From the NCBI RefSeq assembly GCF_026230105.1, contig NC_079482.1, positions 9,982,001 through 10,046,000 of the forward strand: a stretch of 64,000 nt of DNA, written 5' to 3'. Below are positions 13,512 through 24,339 of this stretch, in pieces. The first letter of the stretch is position 1, and every line of letters begins with the position of its first letter. The DNA comes from Diorhabda sublineata. Taxonomy: Eukaryota; Arthropoda; Insecta; Coleoptera; Chrysomelidae. The notes below the pieces were generated by a model, which saw nothing but the letters and a program-made list of their open reading frames with translations, was not told the origin of the DNA and made no database searches. The position numbers and the translations under genes were made by a program.

Positions 13512-16500
13512 TGAATATATTACAGGATTTTCTGAAAATTTAATAAATATTACAAACTGTCGGGGTGGACTGTTTGTTTGGGACCCATTCTCTATTTTGA
13601 CATACTATACAATTCGTATAATTTTTATTTTTGACTACTAGCAGAATAGTTGCAGTTGATAATGTTGTTAATAACATTATCAAAAATATTTCATTTACAT
13701 ATTACATAAATTGACTTTTAATCACTTTGTGTAAGGTAGCTTACTCCAGTTTTGACAAATTTCAATTGTTAATGTCAACATGATAATCAACTTCCTTATC
13801 GTGTTATGTAAAAGTGAGAGACACACATAATATTCTCTTGACCTGAAAACTAGCATGCCAAAAATCAATGGTAATATTGGCATTTATAACATGCATCATT
13901 TGTAATATGATAGACATTAGTAATCAATCATAAACTAATTTAATTTTGTTTACAGTTAGAGTTTTGAAATTCGGGAAGGTTTGTCATATTCAGTTATTAA
14001 TACTGCATTATATTATCAATAACAGACAGAATTTTATCATTCAAAACAAAAAAATGAATTAAAATGATTTCAGATATTTTAATAGATGTTTATGATGGAG
14101 AACAGTGTTAATCAAATAACTAGAAGATAGCGGTTTGGCGGCAATCACTTTTCAGACTTTCCCTATTTTGATTCTATTGTTGACTTTAGCCATATTTCTG
14201 ACGCCACCTGTCAAATTTTTAGATAAATTTGACATATAGATATTAACGCTCATACAAAGAAAAATATTCTCGTTATTGAGTAAATTTGGAGATAAAAGAA
14301 TTTTTCGGTATTCAATGTATTATTTTTACGCTTGAAGAAAAAATAGTATGTCACTCGGAGTAGTGACCCATTATATGTTTCGCCCAGAATTTGGACTCAA
14401 CAATAATGATAGCCTTCTACTCCTAGTAACATAATGTACTATTCAAGCAATTCGATATGTTTTAAACCTCAATTTTTATTTAAATGAAATTTGACTAGGA
14501 TTACAATATAGAACATTCAATAAGGTAGAAAGGATATCACTATGTGTTGTGACTATTAATCCATCTACAATAAATACTTTTAGTGATTATCATATTATGT
14601 TTAATTCCTTTAATTATATTCTACTTGCGAATGAATAAAGATGTTATGATTCCTATTCTCTACTGTTTTATCGTTATCGTCAACTAATACCAAATTTGTT
14701 TTGACTAAAATTCTTCTCCGGTACTTCCCTGTGAAAGGGCGAAGTCGGTCTTTGTCGCACACTAACCCTCTCTGTTTATCGTTTGCGCATCCCAGAGGCA
14801 AAGCTATATTGGTCGATCTGTACTATTGTGATAACCAATAAAAGTTTGTTATATTCGACAAAAAGATCACTGAAGTGTTTTAATACTTGATAATATCCCG
14901 ATTAAACGATTTTTTCTCAAATTACACTCTGGAAGTTTTTGTAACCAAATGATAACTACAAAGATGTACCTATTATAATTCACAATATTGTATACTCTTT
15001 TTTATGATCAAGGACATCCCAAAATAGACGGTGGTTGTCTACAAAATTAGCTCCGAATATAGAAACAAATTTCCCGATAAACGGAATCAGGAAAGGCGCT
15101 ACGCAATAAAAACAAAATTTTATGTAGTCAGGATGTTGTTATATGGTAGGTTTTTATTAGAATTGAGTACATAATGAGAATTATCAATATTTATATTCAT
15201 GATCAAGTTGCTAAAACGTATTCCAATAAAACTATAGAAACCACCAAAATAGTCATATACGGGTATGAAGTGAGTTAAAAAATTTAATAACGATATGCGA
15301 AGGAATTTATTACAGATGAGAATAATTGAGGATGTCTCTTAAGAAAGTTGCTGGTTTGTGACTCGATACAATAACAGTTATTTATTAGATGTCAAAGTGA
15401 AATATTTGACGACATATTTCATGAAATTTCATTTATTTGAAAGGTATAATTTGAAATTACGGCTCGCCATGTTTACTCCGCGATTGCTGCCATTTCGTAG
15501 CAAATATTTATTGTCAAATTTGAGAAAATCCTGCTATTAAAAATTTATAGCTATTGCTAATAGCTCAGAACTGCCTGGACGGAAGTTTATATAGTCTTCC
15601 TTGAAGATCACTTAGTCAGGCAAAATTTCACGTACTTTTATCAAAAAAAATTGGACGCTTGTGAAGTTCCCCGTTCTAATAAAACTGCTTTCTCAACTTA
15701 TTTTGTGTAAAAAGCAAGCACAAGAGGTTGGATCCTATTACAGTCAAATAGTCTGATGCCTGTCAAAGGGAGATACCTGTGGATAATAATATTTAACTTC
15801 TGTAGGCTGAACTGTTCGATAAAGACATGGCTTAGTAGCTTATTCCACATACTTGCATCTCTGCAGAGGAATGAGTCCTGATAAATTGAATTTCTGAGCC
15901 TCTGCAGGCAAATTCGGTATTCATGAGCCACATCTACTTGTCGAGTGGGTTTTGGTTATAACAAAAGAGTAGTTTTGTCATGAAAAAACTAGCTAACTTT
16001 GTCACATGAATTTACTCAAACTAGATGTCGTTTTGAATCCTCGAACAAACCCATACATCCCATGCCTTGGTTCCACTCTAGCGGCGACACTTTACTTATG
16101 AGAATGACCTTCACCTGTAAACAAGGTATAACGTTGTTGGATGTTAATTTCCTGGTTTACATTCTTGCTATTATTGCATTTTGTATGGGTGCATAAAGAT
16201 TCGGATCCTCACGAAAACATTGGCTTACACTCTCCATGTTTTTACCGTTTCCTGTTAGGCAGGGATTTTAATTTTTTTTTTTTTTTGTCGAATATATAAC
16301 TTTCTCTATAGAGAAATAATATATATCTACTGAACTTACACGCATCCAGGTTAGATCCTTTCACCCAGTTAGCTAAACAATAGCCAACTGTTTAAACATT
16401 GATAGAACAATTATAAAATGGAATCCTAATCGTAGCCTGAATAGATTTCACAAGGTCATTGTTAAAATATCACAATTACATTTCACAAGAAAAGGTTTTG

Positions 16501-17832
16501 GTAGAAAAAATCAGTAACCATGTCAATATTGTAAATGCTTGAATAAAAACTTGGAAACAATATTTGGTTACGAGTAGAATATTGATATAATCCAGATGTT
16601 ATCTTTTGGTGTAATTTTCGAAATCTTTTTTAATTGGGTTTGAAAATGTAATATGTACAAGAAAAAGGAAGAAATGCCGCTACCAGTACTGGAAAAAATG
16701 GTTCCGTCTGCTGTTAGTTGAAATAAGAAGAATTAATCAATATAAGTTGAATTGTGTTCGGGGAAAAATATATAAAGTGTATATTTAACCATTTTTATTC
16801 ATTATTAATTCTATATGATAATTATTATTTGAAGAAAAACACGAACGAGTTGGCCCCTCCAAACTGTACTAGTTTTATTAACAAAAAATAACCGTTTACA
16901 AAACAATTTTCGGAAGCTGAATGGTACTCAAAATATTTAGAAACACGTTTCAACTTTATTTAAATAGATCTTATTCATCTGAATAGGACCATTTTACTCA
17001 ACCGTTTTATTTAGGAGATGAAAACATTCACAAAACAACAATCATATAGGGCATAGAGCATTGGTAAACTGGTAAATATTGATTGTCAAGTAGACGTCAG
17101 TAGACGTACTAATCATATAATTTTTGTAGTAGTTTAATAGTACTTTTAGTCCTAGGATTAAAAGTGTTGCTAAGCAATGAGCAAATTTTTGTACGGTAAG
17201 GGAATTAATGGCTTTTGCACCTGAAAATAGTACAAAAATGTCAACATTTTTTGATGGTTGGAGAAAAAGCTTATTCTCTTTTGCCGAAAATAATATAGAT
17301 ATTATCATAAGCCTGAAGAAAAAAATAATTTTTTACCTTAGTACCGCACTTCATACATGAAAATAGCTTTGCATATTTCACACTCAGTCCTCTTTTGTTC
17401 TTATTGTGTAAAAAACAGTATAATTTCATTTAAAACCTTTTTATTTATAAACTCTATAATAATTTTGTATATATACAGATTCAATTCAATAATTTTTTTT
17501 CCAATTTCTTTAGCCATTATAGAAAAACGTAAAATATGATCAACTAGTAATATTTTCGTTCCCAATTATCACGAATCAGTTCTGTCATACGAGAAATCAT
17601 CATACCTAATCAAATTTCAAATAACCTATTTTCACGACACTTAAAGTCTTAATTTTTAATCCTGATCACATTGAAACTCATAATATTAGATATAAATATG
17701 ATAATAATATATAATATAAAGTTCATTTTAAATATAGTTGTTTTTGAGGCTAGGGAAAAATGATAACAAACTTACCAGTATGCTCTAAAGCTCTTTCAAA
17801 ATCCTCTCCTTGTCCTTCAATGAAATCTAACC
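656..17832 (-). CDS. SV2-like MFS transporter gene, partial, six exons
   Basis: Minus-strand gene with exons, in order of transcription, at 17776-17832, 7643-7804, 4244-4406, 3140-3261, 929-1167 and 656-861. All have GT-AG borders and all phases match, giving about 316 codons without a stop. The product resembles the insect synaptic vesicle glycoprotein 2-like branch of the major facilitator superfamily, a 12-helix membrane transporter. Visible are TM1 (LLTICGLIYLNTAVGI), the loop-2 signature GCLADTKGRK, TM4 ending in RFFNGFA, then CFPYLGEF, and after TM6 the sugar-porter-like PESPKFL. The last visible exon ends in phase 2 with a GTGAGA donor, so the second six-helix half must lie left of base 1. 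The 5' end is not settled: no methionine lies before the second exon, so a further upstream exon is required. Substrate is unknown; many insect SV2-like paralogs are not synaptic. Confidence 0.85.
929..1167 (-). CDS. SV2-like exon E (TM5-TM6, PESPKFL)
   Basis: A 239-nt exon encoding GIAWIIIPLEFEYI, the helix NLFVAACAIPSILIGLWLLF, and PESPKFLLECGEADEALDVL, the conserved post-TM6 signature that starts the large cytoplasmic loop. It ends at CCT before GTAAGT in phase 0. Confidence 0.88.
1168..3139. other. Intron, nothing recognised
   Basis: AT-rich intron between exons D and E of the SV2-like gene. Only short random-looking open frames; no transposon or RNA signature seen. Confidence 0.5.
3140..3261 (-). 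CDS. SV2-like exon D (TM4-TM5)
   Basis: A 122-nt exon encoding ITGAMGICFPYLGEFQPNK and then the helix ILCWMELFWTLGVIALP. The Y-x-x-E-F pattern after TM4 is characteristic of the SV2/organic-cation-like branch of the MFS. Donor is GTACGT, and the phase-1 end joins exon 929-1167 through a split glycine codon. Confidence 0.85.
4244..4406 (-). CDS. SV2-like exon C (TM2-TM4, MFS motif A)
   Basis: A 163-nt exon encoding GMVIGSYFWGCLADTKGRK, the MFS loop 2-3 signature, then VLIGALLMDGICGLL (TM3) and QVYWLFMLFRFFNGFA (start of TM4). Its donor is GTAAGA and it ends in phase 2, completed by the A that opens the exon at 3140-3261. Confidence 0.87.
4407..7642. other. Intron of SV2-like gene, one cryptic exon-like segment
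   Basis: Intron between exons B and C. At 6297-6345 on the minus strand is a 49-nt segment with a good acceptor (CTCCTCATTTTTGTCAG) and donor (GTAAGT). If spliced in, it would shift frame and hit TAA after two codons, so it is not a normal coding exon. The rest is AT-rich with nothing recognised. Confidence 0.45.
7643..7804 (-). CDS. SV2-like exon B (TM1 and first loop)
   Basis: A 162-nt exon in phase 1 at both ends. It starts GFGKFHYFLL, runs through the first hydrophobic helix, then the luminal loop LPSATCDFQMSSSDKGWL, which is typical of SV2-like proteins (C-D-cysteine region before TM2), and ends TAAPML before GTAAGT. Confidence 0.87.
7879..8982 (+). mobile_element. Degenerate mariner-type transposon
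   Basis: Runs opposite to the host gene inside its second intron. Imperfect terminal inverted repeats are seen: left AGGATGGCCCCAAAAGTACC and right, read inward, GAGGATGATCTCAGAAGTACC, both next to TA. Broken coding sequence between them reads as mariner transposase in several frames: the N-terminal REL.D.VGI segment near 8160, MDETWVHHY-like near 8350 (now with stop), a QKGKTINGE-like stretch near 8525, and the C-terminal frame 8651-8968 with APYSPDLVPSYSFLIPN, KKWLGGQRFSNNEEV and the usual tail. Catalytic region is disrupted by frameshifts, so it is inactive. Length (about 1.1 kb) is slightly below the usual 1.3 kb. Confidence 0.85.
9000..10980. repeat. Unclassified repeat block with runs of G/C
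   Basis: Unlike its surroundings this stretch has many G or C runs (GGGGGG near 9091, CCCCCC near 10026 and 10055, GGGGGG near 9909) and recurring phrases such as GACCGGCT (10171, 10332) and GGGGTTAAAATT. Open frames at 9025-9318 and 9902-10174 look low-complexity and match no protein family I know. The texture is that of a non-coding interspersed repeat or satellite-derived block; the family is unknown to me. Confidence 0.4.
11004..11360 (+). repeat. Direct repeat unit of about 340 bp, copy 1
   Basis: Begins CTTTTGGCTCCGATTTCAAC and ends near TATTTATGGTATCAATCGATT. Nearly the whole unit recurs at 11664-12010 in the same orientation, with shared stretches such as TTTAGACGAACCCATATTTT and GAATATTGTTGTCATCCCTG. 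Open frames cross it on both strands (10981-11337 and 11126-11362), but the second copy carries out-of-frame indels, so coding is unlikely. Confidence 0.85.
11664..12010 (+). repeat. Direct repeat unit of about 340 bp, copy 2
   Basis: Second copy of the unit at 11004, starting CTTTTGGCTCCGATTTCAAC and ending TATTTAGGGTATCAGTC, about 660 bp downstream of copy 1. It lacks about 10 bases in the middle and has scattered substitutions. It is followed by an AT-rich stretch and the (TA)n at 12034. Confidence 0.85.
12034..12068. repeat. (TA)n microsatellite
   Basis: About 17 TA units immediately after repeat copy 2. A GC-rich island with GAGGAGGAGGAGCCGCG and GCGGCCGC follows at 12141-12172. Confidence 0.95.
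12600..13085 (+). mobile_element. 3' end of a non-LTR retrotransposon, broken
   Basis: Across shifting frames the sequence reads like the C-terminal end of an insect LINE ORF2: a cysteine/histidine region (EDENFIHIL near 12805, with PKCELLLQ), then an AYEIEDEDL-like stretch and QPSHILDFLKGLG near 12905, and finally a tail reading ARKGDTIDHLG. This pattern (histidine and cysteine followed by a QPS..L.F....G segment) is typical of jockey-like elements. Several frameshifts and stops make it a relic. No poly-A tail is obvious apart from an A-run near 13,100. Confidence 0.6.
13295..13360. repeat. (TA)n microsatellite
   Basis: Uninterrupted TA run of about 33 units. Confidence 0.97.
13472..13510. 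repeat. (TA)n microsatellite
   Basis: Second TA run about 110 bp after the first; about 19 units. Confidence 0.97.
13511..15690. other. Intronic sequence with one GC-richer patch
   Basis: Mostly AT-rich with nothing recognised. A GC-richer patch at about 14680-14830 contains the longest open frame here (14610-14801, minus) but no domain I can name. It could be a fragment of an LTR or MITE; I cannot decide. Confidence 0.4.
15690..15990 (-). mobile_element. C-terminal fragment of LINE reverse transcriptase ORF
   Basis: A minus-strand frame at 15698-15931 reads AHEYRICLQRLRNSIYQDSF, then LCRDASMWNKLL. This is the distinctive end of CR1/jockey-type ORF2 proteins (L.N..Y..SF.CR....WN.LP), followed by a short tail and stop. 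Only the last 90 or so codons remain. It resembles in type, but does not overlap, the LINE relic at 40.1-40.7 kb. Confidence 0.6.
16000..17775. other. Intron, nothing recognised
   Basis: AT-rich sequence upstream of the exon-A donor. Open frames at 15999-16196 and 17042-17308 show no recognisable domain. There is a T-run near 16272. Confidence 0.45.
17776..17832 (-). CDS. SV2-like exon A (N-terminal cytoplasmic segment)
   Basis: A 57-nt exon after a TTTTGTTTTAG acceptor, ending ACTG before GTAAGT. It encodes LDFIEGQGEDFERALEHT, which ends with the usual pre-TM1 pattern of this family (F..AL..TGFGKFHY). It begins with two bases of a split codon and ends in phase 1, matching the exon at 7643-7804 about 10 kb downstream. 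Confidence 0.8.
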
Positions 17833-17915
17833 CTAAAACAAAAAATACCGAGTTTATCGATAGAATCATTAATTTAAAAACTGAAAAACTGAAATTCTAA
17901 TAAACAAAACACTAC

Positions 17916-17919
17916 CCAT
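17916..17919 (-). other. Candidate start codon of SV2-like gene (ATGG before a weak donor)
   Basis: On the minus strand GAAATATGG is followed by GTAGTG. If this is a donor, ATG-G joins the GG that opens exon 17776-17832 in the right phase (Met-Gly-Leu-Asp), across an intron of 83 nt. The donor is poor (GTAGTG rather than GTAAGT), so a more distal coding exon is an equal alternative. Confidence 0.3.
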
Positions 17920-18350
17920 ATTTCTTCCGTAAACAGATGATACTCGTTAAACGAAAGTAAAAGTTTTTAATCACGACAACTAATGAAATCGTTTAGCACT
18001 TGTCTGCGGTCACACTCGGTATACTCGATCCACCTGCGATACCTGCCACTATCATATTGCTATCTTGCCTTCAAAAAGGATTTTTTTATTGGACATTATT
18101 GATACATATTATATTATGCTTTTGGTGGAAATCAAGTGACTGATGTAATCGTTTTCCATTGTTCATGCGAACGTTAAGGAGAAAGGTTTTTAAGATAGAA
18201 TTGAGGCCTTTAGCTTACCATTAACATTAGCAGACTCCGTATGTGTGAGGATTGAACTCCAGAAAATGATTTATATTGTCGAAATGGTGTATTTTTAGAC
18301 AAATCGATAGGAAATGTCATTGCTTAATTGGCAGAGACGGACTTAGGAGG

Positions 18351-18464
<114 letters not shown>

Positions 18465-19157
18465 CAAAATCATTTCAATGGCAATCACTGATGAATAATA
18501 TCATAATAATTTCTATTTCACCATTTATATAAAATATATATTATTAAACTACTCTGTGATATTATAAAATGTATAGTGTGAATAGTTAATGAGTGATAAT
18601 TTAAGTTAGATATCGATTTTTCTCAACTAAGCTGAATATAGACTGAAATTCTAAAATTTTCAAAATAATTAGTGAGGTGTTTTGAAGAATTTCTTTACTA
18701 GATAACTTGAGGTTACATTTATATTTCCTTGTGAGGAAAAGCTGAAAACCAAAAATGCCTGTACAGATTTCTTGATTATGTCCTGTAATTAAATTAAACA
18801 ACAATTAACAATACATTAAATATTATAAATTGAATAATTTTATAATAATTTGTTCCATCTCAAAAGCTTTTCACTTCGTGTATTAGAGCAAAGTCTTATT
18901 GTGGATAGTAACAGCACTCTGGAAAGTGTTTCGTCTTATGGAATGATTTGTAAGTGGGTTTCTTCGTTTAAAAGTCACCATGTAATGACTCTGTTTGCCA
19001 TTAAACCATTTGAATATCTTCAAACGTAATACAAGCCAATTTTTCCGTCGATAAGTGAACTTACATTACACATTACATACACTATTACACTCCAGAAACA
19101 ATGTGAAGAACATGCTCTCGAGAAAATAAAAATGCTTTTTCGCCTATGAGATTTTGG

Positions 19158-19570
19158 CAGGGTTGTCAACACCTGGCGACAGAAATTCGGGACACGCAGT
19201 ATTTATCAAGTCCTCATCTTATTTAAAGTTAGGCACACAATCAGTTCAACTCATCTCTAAATTTAAAGTTAGAAGAAGGGATACTCCTTACGTAGGGTCA
19301 CAATGGTTTTTAATGCGTCCAAATTTGCTTCTTTGACACTATCGACAATCTGACTACATTTTTTCTGAACTTCTTAATCAAAATTAAACACTTGCTTAAT
19401 TCATAAAAAACTGGTTTCACAATAGGCCTCCAGGGTGGTCTACTGAGAAGAACGCCATTTCGATTTATTAGCAAAACATCAATTCTCCAGTTACATTTTT
19501 ACTGCTGACACAAGACAAGCGAATGGAAAATGGGACTGTCCCGGGAGAAACGGATCGGTTGACAACTATG
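19158..19570. mobile_element. Possible hAT-type MITE
   Basis: A unit of about 410 bp with ends CAGGGTTGTCAAC and GTTGACAACTATG, inverted and matching at 11 of 13 positions. CAGGGTTG.CAAC is a common start of hAT-derived MITEs. The flanking eight bases (GATTTTGG and AGTTCTGG) agree at five positions, as an old target duplication might. Inner GGGACACGC near the start and GGGACTGTCCCGGG near the end add to the inverted symmetry. No transposase frame. Confidence 0.45.
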
Positions 19571-22221
19571 AGTTCTGGCCTCAGTGCTTCCAAATTCTAG
19601 AGTTATGATGTTTATTTGATATTTTGAAAAATAATATTATGTTGTTTGATCCTGAAGCTATTTGTAGCCTGAAGTAGCCATTTGATCTGGCTTCTATGAT
19701 ATTTTCCAATATCATAGAAGGAAAACTGAAAAACTTAATATTTGTTGGTTCACAGATACATAAAGTTACACAAGATCCTCAGTTTGAAAGTTTTCAACAG
19801 ATAAGAATAAATATATCATTGAGTATTTATAGTCTTCACCGACATTTGACTTTTTCCCAGACGAATATAAAAAGAAGACCAGAGTTTGTTATTTTCAATT
19901 ATTTAGTTTTTATTAACACTGAGTTAATCAAGTTCAATAAATAATGAAGTATTTCTGAAAATCAGACAAGATAAAACAGTTTTTATTTAATTATTTAGTT
20001 TTTATTCATACTGAGTTAACCATGTTCAACAAGTAATAAAGTGTTTCTTAATAACTTTCAGCTAAGGTATAGAAACTAGTCTAGGTTCAAAATATTTGCC
20101 AGATATATGAAATTTAACTCATAAAACAGAAATTCGTTATGAATCCTGATAAGAGTTTAATGAAGCCTTTTAGAAATGTGTTGTGATAGGTCTTGTTCCT
20201 AATTAATTAAAACCAAGAGACAGGCCTGCATAAAAGCAATTAATTAAATAAATGTACACGTGAAGTAGTTTTTTTTCAAATTAAACTGAAAAGGTTGTAT
20301 ATGATAAACAACGATGTTGTTTTATTGGGATCGATATACACATGTATTGTTTATAGACTTGCACCCTCTCATAATTTATCACTTATATTATAACTAATGA
20401 AATAAGTTCATTGAAAAAATAAATATTTTCTGTCAAATGTAGACGTCAAAAAAGAATGTTACGTAAAACTAAATATTTACGGAAGCACAGTTATTTTTAT
20501 TTATTTTTCATACAGGGCTTCCAACTTATTGAAAAACCTATGTAACAAGTTCACATTCAGCCCATTACTTTCTTGAAGAAAATTATATAATGGAAAAGTA
20601 CTTCAATGATATCAAAACGTGTGAGATCTAGAAAATAAACTACGATATTAATATGTGATGTGAGATCGATGTTGTATGTGAATAAAGTACGCCTTAGCGT
20701 ATATTAATTCATCTTTCAAAAATAAGCTTTGAAGTTTCCCAGTCCGATGCATAATCGATTACAGAGTAAACGCCTATTTTATATTAACTAACTATGTTCT
20801 CAAAAGACTTTCGCCTACCGAAAAGTGAACACTTAGTTAATGTCAATCCCAATGCAAATTGAGGCCCAACAACACCGTTTATGTCAATATAGACATAACC
20901 CCAATAGCGAAGCATCTAAATGACATACAAGCTCAATACGTGATTCGCAATATTTAATAAAACAATGCCCTTCCAAAACATTTAACTCACTCCTGGTTTA
21001 TTACTAGATGAACCCTTTCTTCAAAGCCCAAGAGGAAACTTCCACATTCGGTTACTAGCGACGGTCTTTGAAGAACTCTATTACTCTACTCTAATTATCT
21101 AGCCTCAGATGAAACACATTTCGAAAGCCTATCTCTTCACTTGTTGCCATTACAACGTTTCTGCGGTTTACCTGTAACCTGGTGAACTCATCCACCAGTC
21201 AAATAGCTGGCGACAGGGACAGCTATACCCGCCCTTATATACAGCACCTGCACCTGCACAATAGAATCAAAATCTCATTGGTTCACCGATCCATTTTGTT
21301 TTATCATATTTTATTCTTCTCAAATTCTTATTCAAATTCCACGCACGGTATAAGCGATCGCATAGACAGAGGGGAGGTATCACACGAAAAAAAACTTCCC
21401 CTACAACCCCCTCAATCTCAGCACTGCAGGAGAATTTTTTTATATTCACCATTCCAAAAATGAAACATATCCCACATAAAAATGTCATCCCAACAAACTA
21501 GACTATAAATAAAAAATCCGGTAATTATTTATGTACACACTATAAGAATGTACACTTTGTGCCTTTAAAAACAACACAATGGAGACAAACTGAACAAAAT
21601 ATGTATTTTTTCATGTAAATTATCATATAATTTCGCAAAATTGTTTTTCAGGTCATGGGTAAATATACGTACATGAATTTTCGCAATGTAGGTATATTTT
21701 CAAACTAAAAATTTCTTGTTGCATTACGGTAGGTTAATTTAATGTATCTTAGAGTTATTATCGGTACAATGAGTGATTTATAGGCCGCCCATCTTAAAAT
21801 TAAGAGTTTTCTCAACATAACGCAACATTTATTTTTCTATTGCTTTTGTCGGGTAACATATTTTTTTTCTTTTTTATTCATTTCAATACAGCAAATTAGA
21901 AATAATTTAATTCAGATTTTCAAGTTGTTTTGAAGGTCTCTTCAAATTTTGACGAAATAAGTAGGCCATTTACAAAAGCAGATTGTTTTGAGTAAACTGG
22001 TAGTACCCGATAATACTATAACTCTACTACAAGTTTTCAATTCAGTCTGTTGCAGAATATTTACACTATTCAGTTATGAAGCTGTACAGACCAATATGAT
22101 TCTAAAATAGGAATAAATTTAGATTTATATTCTCAATATACTTATGTTCATTACTGACTAATTTGATCAAATTCCGATGTTGTGACGCTAACTAAAGTAA
22201 TTTTAAAAATTACTATTTATA
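19571..22221. other. Upstream region of SV2-like gene, otherwise unassigned
   Basis: AT-rich sequence. Apart from the TATA promoter candidate at 21172-21241, I recognise neither exon nor transposon. A pair of similar AT-rich segments near 19895 and 19980 (both TTATTTAGTTTTTATT then ACTGAGTTAA) is a small local duplication. Confidence 0.4.
21172..21241 (-). promoter_or_regulatory. TATA promoter and candidate 5' exon, minus strand
   Basis: Minus-strand TATATAAGGGCGGG (TATATAA at 21235-21241) lies about 30 bp upstream of a CTGTCCCTGTCGCCAGC stretch. About 70 bases downstream is a clean donor, TTACAG followed by GTAAAC (exon low end 21172). The spacing fits a TATA-driven start near 21,210 with a short first exon. 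The orientation and position suit an upstream promoter of the SV2-like gene, whose exon A starts at 17,832. An ATG in the exon (ATGAGTTCACC) is not in phase with exon A, so the exon would be 5' UTR or carry a small upstream ORF. Confidence 0.4.
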
Positions 22222-23562
22222 CTAGGTGTTCCAAGAAAATGTGATTCCCTCTCAAGGCTAGATGGAAAACTTGGAAAAAATTGGGGTTTAGTCTGTAAAA
22301 GAAAATATGATTCTATATTTATAGACATTTTTAATAATTTGAACTAATATATTTCGGAAGTTGATACATCCAATGAATTTGTTTTTATGTTTGTTTTTAT
22401 GTATAATTCTCATAGGCGTTAGTTACACATAACTTTTTCAATATAAGATTTTATAAGCAAAATTTCAAGTGAGCTTAAACATCATTTAATTATAAACCAA
22501 ACAAATACTCTTGATAAAACTCGATACTGGTTACCGTTTTCGGAATATTTTGATTTGAAAATTATAAAGTAATAACCGATGCTGGTATAAAGTTGCCAGT
22601 AGTTGCGGAAAATCGTACAAAATATGTATAAATATAAAATCATATATGTTCATGGCCTACCAGAATTTATTTTTTTAGGTGTCACATTCCCAGTTTCGTT
22701 CAATGGCTCTAAATGTATTTTTACTTGGTAAGTTTCTTCGAGAAAACTTTTCTGCATAACCCGTAACAGCTGCACTAGAGTTTCCTCAACACTTGCCTAA
22801 GTTTAATAACATGTCAGTGTATCCAAAATTTGAGTACATGACCCAACGTCATCAATGAATGACAGTTTTCCATAGCAAACTCGGAGAAAATGCTTAAGAT
22901 CAAAGTTGAATAATTACGAGTACTCAGCTATTTGAGGTCTTAGTATGAAACAAACAACAAGTTCAGTCCAAGAACCGCAATACATGATCGCCAAATTGTT
23001 GTTTGTTTTATACTAAAGCTTCCGATAGTTCAGTGCTCATACTTTGAAAAACACGATCCTATACTGATTAGATTGAATTTTTGTGAAACATTACAAGATA
23101 CGAAAGCCCTCAGACCCAATTTTTTAAATATATTCGTTTTATCGTTTATTTACGCAACAAAAAAAATTTTCAATTCACATAATGCTTACTAATTAACAAT
23201 AATAATAACTAATAACTTTATCAATACTTCATTCCAACATCGGTTATACTTAATTCTGCTTAATAAATCTAATATTAAAAATGTTATGTTCAATACTACT
23301 TGGTAAGAACGGTGTAACTAGCGCCCTCTATGTGAGTAGACATAAAACAAATCCATTGGATGTATCAGCTTCCAAAATATATTCGAATATGTTGCCAGTA
23401 GTTGTAGCCAAATCGTAAAAAATGTGTATATATTGTTTTCTTCAACGCTCTTTATCTTGAATACGAATGGCGTTACGAAAATGTTACTGATCAAACCCCA
23501 AATATTTTCCAGTTTTCTGTCTCTCCTGGAGACGGGATCGCCTTTTTTTGAAACACCCTGTA
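22222..23562. mobile_element. Inverted-repeat (foldback/MITE-like) unit, 1.34 kb
   Basis: The left end reads TAGGTGTTCCAAGAAAATG and the right end, read inward, CAGGGTGTTTCAAAAAAAG. The similarity continues inward past GAAAACTTGGAAAAAATTGG (left) and a matching GGAAAATATTTGGGG (right), to the shared GATACATCCAATG.ATTTGTT at about 22362 and, inverted, 23350. The arms are thus up to about 200 bp. The middle (22400-23330) holds AT-rich DNA and a second internal copy of a GTTGCCAGTAGTTG segment (22594; also 23391). No transposase frame is present. Confidence 0.6.
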
Positions 23563-24120
23563 TCTGCGCTTATATCACAACTTTGTCAGTTTCGAAGATA
23601 TTAATTGAACATTATAAACTGCTATTTTATTTTTAGATTTTATCAATTAACTTCCTGGCAAAGTATGAAGTTGACCGGAATTTTTCAATTTTAATACAAG
23701 GTTACATTTCCAACTTAATTGTTAATCAAAGTATATCGCATCATTGTACAATTTGTATATTTTCTTGTACATTGTACAAGAAAGACACGTTGCCCTCTTC
23801 GACCAACGGGAATGAAATTAGTTACGTTTACAACTAAGCTTTCCGCTTGTAATTTCAAAGAATTATTCATTGTATTAATAAACTGTTCAATTTTTAAAAA
23901 AGCAAAACTCACGCGAATTAGTATAAAATTGGATCTGTTGGCTAATTTCATAATAATCACATCGACACTAGGTACTTTGTTAATTTCAGTATTCTATATC
24001 AAGCTCAAAACTCATATGTGTTCAGTAGAAAGTAAAGAGTGTTTTGGAATTAACTTAAGACATCTACATCTAAATAAACAACAATTACATTCTACTTTTC
24101 CACACAATCATCACACATAT
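23563..24120. other. Unassigned; longest frame is probably not a gene
   Basis: A plus-strand open frame of 134 codons (23719-24123) crosses this stretch but shows no domain, no codon bias different from its surroundings and no splice context. I treat it as chance. Confidence 0.35.
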
Positions 24121-24330
24121 TGAGGCACTTACGTGGTGAACAAGCTTCGAAATTCTTTCGTCATAGAATTCTGTCGCTTGCGATTTCATCCCCTTATTGA
24201 CGTGCATGTTCCACATCATAAGCAAAGCGTTGCTTTATTAGAAAGTTCCCATTTTTGGGAACAAGTTAGTTACCACGAACAATACTATAAATTTAGTGGA
24301 ATGAAGATATCCAGCAAAACGTGAAAAAAG
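24120..24330 (-). mobile_element. C-terminal relic of a SETMAR-type mariner transposase
   Basis: One minus-strand frame reads LFPKMGTF, two stops, then a degenerate stretch and QATEFYDERISKLVHH. This matches the end of SETMAR-like mariner transposases (HLFPKMK..L..., then EFYDEGI.KLV.R). The DDE residues lie outside the remaining piece. It is a short, inactive relic. Confidence 0.6.
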
Positions 24331-24339
24331 GCCACCAAT

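Noticed and set aside
21350..21370. GCGATCGC site as a meaningful signal
   Set aside because: A single short palindrome with no partner or context.
23719..24123. 134-codon plus-strand open frame
   Set aside because: No domain, no splice context, no repeat match that I can see; AT-rich DNA of this length produces such frames by chance.
24133..24324. 63-codon plus-strand frame
   Set aside because: Shadow of the minus-strand mariner transposase relic.
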